DNA of 64,000 bases, taken from Patiria miniata (Eukaryota; Echinodermata; Asteroidea; Valvatida; Asterinidae). Below the pieces are notes generated by a model. It ran no database searches and was not told the DNA's origin. It was given only the letters and a program-made list of their open reading frames with translations. Both the position numbers and the translations under genes were made by a program. Shown here one piece after another: positions 43,714-55,900 of the stretch. Within the stretch, counting starts at the first letter, position 1. Each line of letters opens with the position of its first letter. Location of the stretch: assembly GCF_015706575.1 (NCBI RefSeq), contig NW_024037062.1, forward strand, positions 1,298,811-1,362,810, written 5' to 3'.

Positions 43714-46700
43714 TACACTTTCAGAACCACACATACTCACAAAAGCCATGGAGAACCTAAATGAAGGAAGTTGTAAAATGAGTTCAAAGCACAATTTGTC
43801 AAGAATGTTCAAAGAGTACAGATTAATGCATATGAACTGCATTTCACAAACTTATTTTCCAAAGAAAACGGTAAAATTAGTCTTAGGCCTAGTGAATAGA
43901 TGAACTTCGTGGAGACAGATGCAACACGAGACCCGTGCAATGATGAGGAAGTTATCTGAGAAGGAATATATGATAAATTAGTTCTCAAGACGATGACGAC
44001 TGTATATATATAAGGAGTACTAAATCATGATCAAGATCAGGGATCAAAAAAATCTAAGATCAAGGGTCAGAGATCAGAGTATCCTGAATGCGATCTAAGA
44101 TGAGAATCCAAGATAAAGATCATGAAGTTGTATAGGCTTACAATAAAACCACAACCTAAACCATTACTTAGTCATGATGTATAGAATACAATAATAATGT
44201 ACATGAACATGTTATTAGTTAGGTAGGCCTATGCATGTGTTTACATAGGCATGTGTTTTTTTTAGGTGTGCATGTGTTTAATTAATCATGCAGACATGTA
44301 CATGTACATGTACATGTATTTTCTGCCATATGTACCTGTAGGCACAATGATTAATGACATCATCTTACATTAGTGTTGTAAGCATGACATAGGCAGTGTG
44401 ACGTCGACTGATGTCATGATGAAGATCAAGGTCAAGATCACGATCCTCTGTCAGCGTAAGACACAATGAGACCGTTCCAGGCTGCACATGATGTATTTCA
44501 CGACTGAGGTCAACATCATGACAGACCTTAGGATAAAACTGATGAAATCATTACCAATGAATACAAACAATGACTTTTGATATAGACCTTAGCTATAGAC
44601 AGTTAATTCTGAAATGACTCAGTTGAAAGCTTGGAGAAAGCAGTATCCTATTTCATTATTTTTCGTAGCCCTCTTGCAAACTGTATACAATTTGTTTTTG
44701 TCTAGAGTGTCCTTTAATAGCTACCATACTAAAACGGCCCAGGGACGCATTAGACTGGTTCCCATTAGGCTGGTTCCCGACCGAAAATAGGCGCGGCATT
44801 GGGAGTTGGGTGGGCGTGGCGAGGGATCGGAGACAGGGGGGGGGGGGCAGCGCTTTGTCCTGGATTTGTCAGAATGGGGGGGGGGGGGGGGGTGGTCAGG
44901 GGCTAGAATTTAGAAAGAAAGGTTGCTCAAAGAAGGTCGGGAAATAAATGTTTAATCCTCAACAATTGACTTTTATTTAGAATGGGTGGGACAGCTTTTT
45001 TCGGGGGGGGGGAATTTCTCGGCCCTTGATCTCCCAACTCTTGGGGAAATTTTTTGATATTATTCTTATGGTTCGAGCTAATGCTGATTTTTATGGGTGC
45101 TTTTTGGGGTCAAAAAGAAAGAGTCGCAGAATGGGTTGAATTCCATATGTTACTTTTTTTCTTCTGGATATAGACATCAGAACAGAATTAAGTTTGGTTT
45201 CAAAACATCTTTAAGAAAGAACACACATCTGAAAATCAAAACCTCTTTTTTCTTTCTTGCTCTAGGAGCTAGGTTCCTTTTTGTTTTTAATAGACTTGTT
45301 CTTTGTAACAAGACAGCTTACCACTGCACAATGAAGCACAACAAACATGGAGACTAACAAAATTATCAAATGAACTTTGCTTGCCCCAACCCCAGAATAG
45401 TCCTCTTGGATCCCAAATTAGACTACAATTACATAAAGTATCAAACATGCTTTTCATTTACCAGATAGAGTTGGAGGTGTTATTGTGTGAAATAGCAGAT
45501 TTTATCTGAAGCTGCCTTTTTTGTGGAAAGGTGATTTAACTTGCGATTCTTAATTTGTAATTCTATGAAGTATTTTCCTAGTGCGACCATTAACATGCAA
45601 AAATAATTGTCATTGAAATGACATCTTTAAAGTTAAGAATACATTTTGCTGAGGAGACACGTCTTGCAACAGAAATTATTATTTTACAATTATTAATTTA
45701 ATTATAAGGAGGCAAATCAAAAACAAGGTCTTGGCCAGAAATGTTAGGCTTTTAGCAAACAAAAGCACCCTCTGCTCAATAAAATACATCTAGGTATTTT
45801 TAGCTGGGAGAGGCAGGCTAGTAGTAATGAACATTTCAGAAGAGCCATAAATATAATTTCCAAATGTTTAAATTTCAAACAATTTAATACAAGGTCAATT
45901 GTTTTTTTAATTTAAGAGAGGGCAGGGGCATTTTTATCCCCTTCATCCCAAGAAAAAGACTCAACCGTATCAAATCTCATATTATTATATGAAATCATGT
46001 CAATCAGCATTTAAGTTACATCCTTCAAATTTGACGCTCAAGTTTGATTCATGAAAAATGAAAAATCACAACATTTTAATTACGGGTTGGTTGCCATATA
46101 TACAAACACACGCACACGCAATCACATAGACTTTTACAATCATTGTGCATTGTTTGGTTGGTAAAAAAATGCTGAGAAAAAAATGTACCGAATACTCTTA
46201 CAAATACATCTGATCATTAATTTATCCTTTTGTTCATTTCATTTACGTCGATTACAGTTATACATATTTAAAAAAAGACCAACACGCATTTTGTTCAGTC
46301 GATTAAGATATTTAAATCCTGCTTCAAGATGAATATTCCAGATTATATTAGCTAGACTATCGCATGTTTGAACACTAGTGCACAAATACGTACACAAACC
46401 AAATGCTTGCGTTTCTCAAATTCTGCTTTTGCAATGCACTAAAAAAAAAATGAGTTTGTATCTTGAATTTTGAGTGGTCAACTAAAAGGATTTCACTAAC
46501 TACAAACGAGTCAATTTTTTTTACCATGTCAACTGTACACGACTTGTTTTTGATGCCCATCATGACTCCTGTGCCCTTATAAAGCACTGCTCACTCATAG
46601 CACTGCCAAAAGTTTAACATGAAAGCATAAATCTCTCATCTAAATAGTCTGGGACAAAATTTCTTTTGCATAACTGCAAAATTGTTCTTCAGTTATGACT

Positions 46701-47924
46701 TGACTGTGTTGAAACACACATGCACTCACACACAAATTGAATAACATTTTTTGACTTGAGCGAGATACTATGCTTCTTCAGTACCCTTTTGAAATCTCAA
46801 CAAAATCCCTTGACACATTGGATATTAAATGAAAAACTGAAGGCAATCTACAAACCATGTGACTAATCTGCATACCCAAGATCAAAATTTGTTGACAAAC
46901 AAATCCAATGTAAACAAAATCTGAGTGACAACTCCTCTAACAGGTGCAAAATATGCTCGGTGAAACGACTTAATTTTTAAAGTTGGATGCTTAAAAGGTA
47001 TTTAACAATCGCAATCTTTCTTTTGCTTCAAAGCTGTGCTAATGTAAGCAAATTTTATTTTAAAAAAATACGAAATATCATGCTGTATGTTTAAAACTTG
47101 AGACGTAAATACGACATAGCACGCTTAATGATGACATGACGTAAGCAAAATGTTTGACCTGTACATTTACATGATTTTTTTGCTAAGCAGAAAACCAAAC
47201 AAACAATTGTACTACTATTAAATAGGCAAAAGGTACTGATCTATGACGGCAACATACAGATATCAACAGTCAAATGCAAATTCTCCCTATGAAAAAAAAA
47301 AAAAAAAAATTACGCATATTGGTCACCCATTTGGCCTGGAGCACGTGACCAATCAATGGTAAAAATTCTTGGATGCTTTCGAGAATGGCATGAAATCCAA
47401 TTCTATCTTTAAACACTTCATCTAATAAATAATCACAAGAACCCACTAATATTTATCTTTATAATACAAAGTACTGAATTTACGAGCAGTGCATTTTTTT
47501 TTCTTTTTAATTCCTTAAATTATTTCATCCACTGGCAGTTGTCTCTATACAAGGTAATTTTTTTTCTTATGTACAATCATGAATTTCTTTCAAATTTGCT
47601 TCGCAGCCAGACAGCTTATGAACGCAGTTTGGCGAAAACTCATATTACAAACGTGTCATTTTTACAGCAATGATAAATTAACACTACTTTTATTTCCACT
47701 TCTTCTATTAACAAATGAAACAAAAAAAGAATATCACACGCTTTTGAATACAGAAATGCAAATGTGTAAAAGAAAGAATGCAACTATCTCTAGTGTTTGA
47801 AAATATTCTTAAATATCAAATGAAATGCAAGTCTTTCTAAAATCACAAGTACTGTGACTATTGTTTCAGCTATCTTGGAGAGATATTTTGTGATAGTTAT
47901 TAAAGTTAAGTAGTTCAAACCTGC
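43714..47924. other. intergenic region with no gene recognised
   Basis: Holds a degenerate AGATCAAGG-type repeat (about 44020-44120 and 44420-44450), an ACATGT run near 44295, long G runs (about 44838, 44877 and 45005), and 2.5 kb of plain AT-rich sequence from 45.3 kb. No coding exon was found on either strand. Confidence 0.5.
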
Positions 47925-49240
47925 TACCCCAATACAAGCTATTGTAATATCTGCTATCACAATGCTAGCTTTTGGAATATCTGCTATCACATTGCAAGCC
48001 ATTGTAATATTTTCTATTACAATGCAAGCAACTGTAAAGCTAGCTACTGCAATACCTGCGATGGCAAAGCAAGTTTAGCAATATCTGGTATCACAATGCA
48101 AGGTAACATAACGATTACAATGAAGTTATTGTAATACTTGCCGTAACAATGAAATATATTGTATTCCTGTTACAAAGCAAGCTATCGTAATACCTACTAT
48201 CACAATGCAATCTAGTGCAATTCTGCCATTGTTATATTTGATATCACGATGCAAGCTATTGTAATACCTGCTACCACAAGGCAAGCTATTGTAATACCTG
48301 CTATCACAAGGCAAGCTATTGTCATACTTGCTATCACAAGGCAAGCTATTGTAATACCTGCTATCACAAGGCAAGCTATTGTAATACCTGCTATCACAAT
48401 GCAAGCTATTGTAATACCTGCTATCACAAGGCAAGCTATTGTAATACCTGCTATCACAATGCAAGCTATTGTAATACCTGCTATCACAAGGCAAGCTATT
48501 GTAATACCTGCTATCACAATGCAATCTAGTGCAATTCTGCCATTGTAATATTTGCTATCACGATGCAAGCTATTGTAATACCTGCTATCACAAGGCAAGC
48601 TATTGTAATACCTGCTATCACAATGCAATCTAGTGCAATTCTGCCATTGTAATATTTGCTATCACGATGCAAGCTATTGTAATACCTGCTATCACAATGC
48701 AAGCTATTGTAATACCTGCTATCACAAGGCAAGCTATTGTAATAATTGCTATCACAAGGCAAGCTATTGTAATAATTGCTATCACAAGGCAAGCTATTGT
48801 AATACCTGCTATCACAATGCAAGCTATTGTAATATCTGCTATCACAATGCAAGCTATTGTAATACCTGCTATCACAATGCAAGCTATTGTAATATCTGCT
48901 ATCACAATGCAAGCTATTGTAATACCTGCTATCACAAGGCAAGCTATTGTAATAATTGCTATCACAAGGCAAGCTATTGTAATACCTGCTATTACAATGC
49001 AACCTTATGCAATTTCTGCTATCACAATGGAAGCTATAGTAATATTTTCTATCACCAAGGCAAGCTATTGTGATACATGCTTTTACAATGCAACCTTATG
49101 CAATTTCTGCTATCACAATGGAAGCTATTGTATAATGCGGGCTACTTCAATACTTACTATGGCAAAGCAAGTTATTCCAATTATCTGCTATCAAAATGCA
49201 AGCTCTTGTAACGTTACAATGCCGGCCATTGCAATGCCTC
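47925..49240. repeat. 30-bp minisatellite
   Basis: A core at about 48244-49000 holds roughly 25 copies of GCAAGCTATTGTAATACCTG followed by CTATCACAAG. Degenerate copies lie on both sides. A larger unit with CAATCTAGTGCAATTCTGCC recurs at about 48205, 48520 and 48625. Since 30 is divisible by three, open frames occur in several phases on both strands and should not be called genes. Confidence 0.95.
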
Positions 49241-49381
49241 CAATGAGAATATTTACATCTACAATGACAACAATTTTAAAAGTAAAGGAAAACCACACAC
49301 ACTTAGACACACACCTTCGCAAACGATGTTGGATTTCTAATTCAAATCGTAAAATGTAGCCCATCCAAAAATACAACGATC

Positions 49382-49387
49382 TTTATT
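49382..49387 (-). terminator. candidate DLG5 polyadenylation signal
   Basis: Minus-strand AATAAA about 450 bases after the DLG5 stop codon. Others may exist further left. Confidence 0.4.
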
Positions 49388-49678
49388 TTTGAGCAAGATT
49401 TTTTTTTAACGAGAGTGCACAAAAGACTCAACAGTATGTAATAATCCGAATACAATAGACCAATTTGTTAAACCCCGCCCCCAATGTCGTTTTGACCAAT
49501 CACAACCGTGATTAAAGTCCGACTTGCGTGTCGATGCCATTAAGAAGCAGTGCGGGGGATATCAAGTATAATCTAGGCCTAAACTGAAGCACGGCTAAGC
49601 ATAAACAACACAAGGTTCAGATTAAGACCTTGACACAATGCATCCTCCAAAAACAATGGGCACTTAGCCAGCTTACAG

Positions 49679-49732
49679 CCTCAATCCTACAAAATCCTTC
49701 CAAAGTGCCTAGTTGATTTTGTAGGATTGAGG
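49679..49732. repeat. perfect 18-bp-arm hairpin in DLG5 3' UTR
   Basis: CCTCAATCCTACAAAATC at 49679-49696 is exactly inverted at 49715-49732. It lies within about 160 bases of the DLG5 stop, so it is probably transcribed. Confidence 0.85.
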
Positions 49733-49834
49733 AGGAATAGGCATACAACACAAATCAACCACATTAGTCAACCAAAGGTCTTTAAGAGCAGTTGCTCCTG
49801 TTACATCCAAAGTTGGTTATCCCCGGTCGTGAGT

Positions 49835-49941
49835 TTACAGTGGGCATATTGACTGAACCCAGACCGTCTTATGTTGCTCTTTGTCGATGACCTTCTTGAC
49901 TTTGGTGCAGACGCTGGCCAGATTGCCGCCGATGACAATAT
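49835..49941 (-). CDS. DLG5: DLG5 last coding exon (GK end)
   Basis: Enters in phase 1 after TTGAACAG. Encodes IVIGGNLASVCTKVKKVID, then KEQHKTVWVQSICPL and TAA, aligning with the vertebrate DLG5 end (...VLWIPACPL). Confidence 0.95.
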
Positions 49942-52900
49942 CTGTTCAAAAACACACGTGAGAAAAAGGATTGAAAGGAAATGAAATGGTTGTGTTTATA
50001 ATTTTGTAGGTGGAATCTGGCATTATGAACAATGCACCACAGTGAAATACTCACACTCCTTAAATGCAGTTGTGAGGGTTTTTTTAGGTTGAAGGGTATC
50101 GGGGTTTGGAACAAATTTTTTTCTTCAGTTATTCAAGAGAAAGTAGAATTTCGTGAAGTAGGGGCAAGCTTTATAAATGTAAAAATGTCTACGCTGGCAC
50201 ATTGTCTTTACCCGTTATTCACTGTAGCATTGAAACCACCCTGCCTATTACTCCCCGTTTTGCCCAAAACCGCCACTGAGTACAAAATGCTTTTAAGAAA
50301 TTTTTCAGTGAATAAACACAATGTAATAGAATGTAGTACAATTGCTAATGGTTAAAGGCATATATGATCATTTGCTTTTCATGCATTTTGTTCGTTTCCA
50401 ATAATAACACCACTCAAATTCCAAAGAAGAATATTCAAAATCAAACCTGTTAAAGTTTCAGCTCAGTGGCTTTTCAAGAAAACAGTAAAAAACCATGCAC
50501 AACATTTTGATCACGAAACAAGATTTTGTCAATAGCATTCTGTATTTCCAAACATCAGTCAACTGCCTGGTCATTGGGAATTACCTACATTTCTTGACTT
50601 CTACTTAATGATAGCAAGCTAGATGGAATAATTTCATGTGGTGTTTAGTACCAGTACGATCTCTAATCAAGAAGAGCATTTTGAAAATAATTTGGTAGGT
50701 TTACTTTTGGGATAAATGCTAGTAATCCTTGTGTGTGCCTTTAACAGGAGGTTTTCTTCGCAAATGTTGTCAAGTGTGCCTGAGAGATGGGGAGAGATCA
50801 TCTACTCCTAGTTTTACCTGAAAAGAGGTTTCGACATTCTTGTTCCAGTTTCTGCGACTGCTCAAACATCTCCTTGGCCAAGCGATGCGAGACTCGGTCA
50901 GGGATGTAAAGGGGGTCCTTCTGGTCCCTGCAAAGGAGAGAACAATGGACATTTTCGGTGGAGGAGAAGAACAATACAGATCTAGATTTGGTTTGAATAC
51001 TTCTCCCAACGTCCAATTTGATTTGGAAAGATCAAATTTTCACGGATTAATCTTCTGGAATGACTTTGCAAAAGCTATTGCAGTGGCCTCATAGGCAAAC
51101 AAAGTACAGTTGGGGGTGACCGACCGACGCCATCTTGCCTGTCTGCAATTTTGCCACGACGTGGTGCCGTACCACTGCGTGTACATAGTACAAATCCCCT
51201 GGTGTACGTGCTTTACACACAATGAGCGGTGCGCGTCAACCAGCTAAATGTCCCGCCCATAGGACCTCGTTGCTAGGTAAAAGGGCGCCCTCTTTTGTTG
51301 GCGCACCGAGCTCATACTCCCCAGGGAGCTGGGATTGTCTGAGATTGTTGAGACTGTTTCTCTTTCGGATTGGAGGAACCAGGTTGGATCGACTAAGTTG
51401 CAGAGATTTGATCAAATGATGACAAACATTGTGGCCTGGTGGGGGTTGGGTGGCTGTTTTTTCTTACTTGATTTGCTTCGCTGACTTGTAACGGATGAAG
51501 ATGACGATAGGGAACAGCTGAAGCATCTGCAACCTCTCCGTGGCAAATGGAGACACTCCGTCCAGAATGCAGTGACAACCCTAAAGGAAAGAGAAAACGA
51601 AGAAAAAATGAAACACTATAACTCAGGACTTCCTGCTTTCTAGTACAGACGTCTTGCCACTCGACCACCAAGCTTGCTGGGACTGGTTGGCTGGTTCGAA
51701 TCTGATGTAGCAATGAACCTATTCATAAGATGGAGTTTGCATCGGGGTGATGTAAATTCAATATTAGTTGTTACCTTCTTGGTGATTTCCTTCACTGTAG
51801 CTGCGTGGATGCACTCAAAGTGACTGTCGCGACGTCGGTAGTCTACATAGACGTTGTTCTCGAAGTCCTTCAGCAATATCTCTGAAGAGGTCCGGACAAT
51901 TTCTAAAATTCAAAACAAGACGAAGAAATCATCAACTGGTACCCATGCATTGCTGCATTTCTCTCACTTGTGCTGATACTTCAGCAAGCACACCGGTTCC
52001 CATCCGTTTATGAAAACAAAATTCCCCGAGTTTTCCCTGAAATTTCCCTGAGAAATTTCCACAAATTCGTGAGAAATATTTGTACTCTAATGAGGTCGCT
52101 GGAAAGTCAAGAGGTGGTCACAGCAAAGCAACTAATGCGAGGGGATGGTTAATAATCTAGCAAGGGGTGTGGGGAGGGGGAGAGAGTGGGAAGGGGGCAT
52201 GGGGTGGGGTATGACTTACTTGGCAAGCATCGGTTGAATTTGTCAGGTGATTCGTCCACCATCTTGGCAGCGACTCGGTCTGCTAAGGGACCTAGGAGAA
52301 GAACTGGACGCTTGATGTGATCTAAGAGAGATCAACAAAAACATTCCAAGAAAACTGGAAGTGATCTTTTATAAACTGAAAATAAATCGCAAGGTAAGGA
52401 TCTTTTTGGATGTCTTCCTGTCCAGCTTTAAACATGTGAAGTGAGAACAAATTTCTTGTGTAAAATACCACTTTATTCTGACACCGTCTTAAACTCTTCA
52501 TGAAACACAAGATGCATAGATTCTCACATTGAATGATGCCAAATGTGAATATCCAAGCGCTTTGAGGAATCCTTGATTCATGTTGCGCTATATAAATGCC
52601 GTTTCATTATTTGTATAATTTCAATAACTTGACAATTTACAAATCAAGTTTGGAACCATGCACATTTCTCTTTCTGTTTTGTTTGTGTGTTCAAGGTAAG
52701 AATCTTTTATTCAAAACGTTTGATAGAACAAGACATTTCCAGATTTGCAAAACAACTTACAGTCCAATGGTTCCACCCTTTGGTAAGTTGGCAAGACGGC
52801 CTCTGTGGAAAGACAAAACGTTACAAATTCAAGTTAACATGAAAATGAATTAAGTTATGCAAATTTACTGAAGTTATGCAAATTTACTGAAGTTATGCAA

Positions 52901-55900
52901 AATTAGCATGCAGCTAACCTCCTATTCTTTTCAAATATGCTCCGTGAATTGGAAAATCTAGAGAATTTTCAAAACAGTGTCAAACCTATCCTCGAAACAG
53001 TTCACCAGAGGGGCCGATTTTATTAAGCTACAAGCAAACTTTTTTTTTACAAATTACATAAATGTTTAAGATTTAAAAGCCTTATTATGATGATATGTAC
53101 TCTGCCTGTGATTTGCTCAGCTGTGTTTTTATTTCTAGTCAAAATTTCATGTGGTATATTGCTTGGACCAGTTTCAAAGCGCTGCTAAGCACACTATTTT
53201 ACTGTGCGTTCCAGACGTGCGATTATGAGTGCAAGCATGCTGCAGATCTGTGCACACATGTAAGTCACTAATAACGGCCGTCATTGATTAATACATTGTG
53301 GGGGCGGGGCTAAGTGATCAGTGTATTCTCTCGGCAATAGTTTCTTCTAAGCAGGTTTAAGACTGCTTACCTTCTTGGATAGGCACATCCGACACCGATC
53401 CCTCGCTGTGCTCTTTGCTGTCTGAGTTGTTGCGCTGGTGTTTCTTACGCCGGAAGAGGCTACGCCGGGCCGGGCCGGCGTTGCGTCTTGAAGAGGCGTT
53501 GCGTAGCTCCTCCTCCTGGAGACCTTGGGAGATGCTACGCTTACGGGCTTGGTCCTTCTGAAGTCTGTGGAGACAAGTGTTAACAGTGCACCTGTTTGTG
53601 ACTGAGTTTATGATTGGCTTGTGACTGCCTTGTGACGGGCTTGTGACTGTTTGTGATTTGCTTGTGACTGCCTTGTGATGGGCTTGTGACTGTTCTGTGA
53701 TAGGCTTGTGATGGGCTTGTGACTGTTCTGTGATTGGCTTGTGACTACCTTGTGGTGGGCTAAACTGTTTAAATTTTGGCTTGTGACTGCCTTGTGGTGG
53801 GCTAATGACTGTTTGTGGTTGGCTTGTGACTACCTTGTGGTCGCCTTATGATTGAGTATGACTGACATGATTGCATTACGATTAGCTTGTAATTGCCTTT
53901 TGACAGTGCACTAGTTTGTGACTGCATTGTGATTGGCTTGTGATTGCCTTATGACTGCTTTGGATTGGCTTGTGACTATCTTATGATTGGTTTGTGACTT
54001 GCTTAAGATTGACAACTGACTGTCTTGCGGTTACCTTTTAAGTGCCTTTTGATTGACTTGTGATTGCCATGTCATTGACTTGTGACTGTTTTGTGATCGA
54101 CTTGTGACTGACTTGTGATTGGCTTTTGATTACCTTGTGATTGGCTTTTGATTACCTTGTGATTGGCTTATGATTGACTTTTGGTGGCCTTGTGATTGAC
54201 TTGTGATTGCCTGTTCTACTTACAGTGCCTTGCTGGGTATCTGTCCCATCCTAGTCTTCTTGCCGACAGGATCCAGCAGCCAGGCTAACCACACCCCTAC
54301 CACGCCGTTGTACATGGTGTCGTCCACGTACAGGATGTCATCTCTACGGAAGGTTAGCTGGTCCTCGGTCTCCGCCTGGTAATCCACCATGGCACGGATG
54401 TACATCGAGTCACCGTGCTGGTCCTTGATCTTGTTGAATTCTGGAGGTTTTGGAAAGATTTGGGACACTAAATGGGCATTTCTGTCACAAGATCCCAATT
54501 TCAAGAGACACCAAGCTAACAGAGAAAACCACAAAAATATTTAAGTTTGTGTCAAGTTTCGGTGCATAACCCATGTGTTACTGAACCGCCCAAAATTGCC
54601 CTAGTTTTGTGTGTGCAAGTACTCACTTGCGATGTTGTGCTGCGCCAGTATGGAGACCTTCTCTGTTGGTTTCTGTAGCTCCATGGCGGCTTGTTCTGCT
54701 GTAGCACAGCGTAAGTCAACTCCATTGAACTGCAAAAGGTTCAAAAATACGGAATAATTTGCCAACTGATCAAGGTTTACCAATCTATCAAATTCATTTC
54801 TCATCAAATTCAAGTTGATTTCTAAACCTACATTTTGTATTTTATTTCACTGATATAAAACCACAAATACAAATTTCATATGAACATGTGATGTTTTCCT
54901 TAAGTTTCTTTAAGTTTGGAAAGATATGATTCAACATAGAATTAAATTTTTCTGCTTGGATTAATAATAAAAATCGTGCCCAAGGACATGCACGCCATAA
55001 CCCCAGGCTGGACTCTGATGTACTTGGCCGAGAGGCCAAAGCACTCCATTGAAGCACAGAGAGCTTAAAAACAACACAGACCAGATTAAAAAAACACCCA
55101 ATAAACACATTCAATCACACATCTCAAAACCTAATTTTTGCTACTTCACTCTTTTTTTTTGGTAAGAAATGTTGACAAGTAATTGATCAGTACCTCTAGT
55201 ATCTGATCCCCGACTTGTAATCCATTGGGCTTGGCCGCTACTCCGTCCGGCTGCACCTCATAGACAAAGATGCCCACCGCATTGCCGCCGAACACCCCAA
55301 CCCCCAGACTGTTGCCACTTTTTTCTAAGAACACAAAGCGAGGCTCGCTGGGCGATGGGAGGTTCTCTTCTTTGGGTGCACTTTGAAAAAAAAAAAAACA
55401 AACAAACAAAGGCAACAATAAAAATGACAAGAAACACAACAAAATGGGCAACTTTGCACCATCATGCTAGCAGTTTTTCCAATGGTTCTAATATTTTTTT
55501 TTACAGTACTGAAACCACCCAAAAACTTTTTGAAATGTATATGGACATGCAGGCTTATGATACATGTAATACGTGTTGAATCATTTCTTTCTTTTTTTAT
55601 TTTTAAAATCACCGTTAAATTTCCATCTTAAATAGACAGAAAAAGTTTTACCCAAGTTTTCCGTCCACTTTTCGATGGAAATTTGAGGATGATGTCAAAA
55701 AGCAATGTAAATAATCAACTCAATCATCTTCAGCGAAAGGCTGCATGTCCATTCATGTGTTGAAATTCTTCTTTGGTGGTTTCAGGTATTTAACACAAAA
55801 TCAAAACTATCGAAAAAACTGCTAACGTAAGGTGACGGTAGATAAGTGGCTTCATTTAGTGTTTCTCTTGTCAAATAAACAGAAGTGGTTTGGCATTGGA

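Noticed and set aside
48126-49359. Several 100-230-codon frames in the 30-bp minisatellite
   Set aside because: All are direct products of the repeat unit in different phases; no gene structure.
54950-55060. Possible extra exon between the two PDZ4 exons (minus, ECFGLSAKYIRVQPG)
   Set aside because: The flanking exons already join in phase within PDZ4, and inserting this would disrupt the fold; more likely an old repeat.
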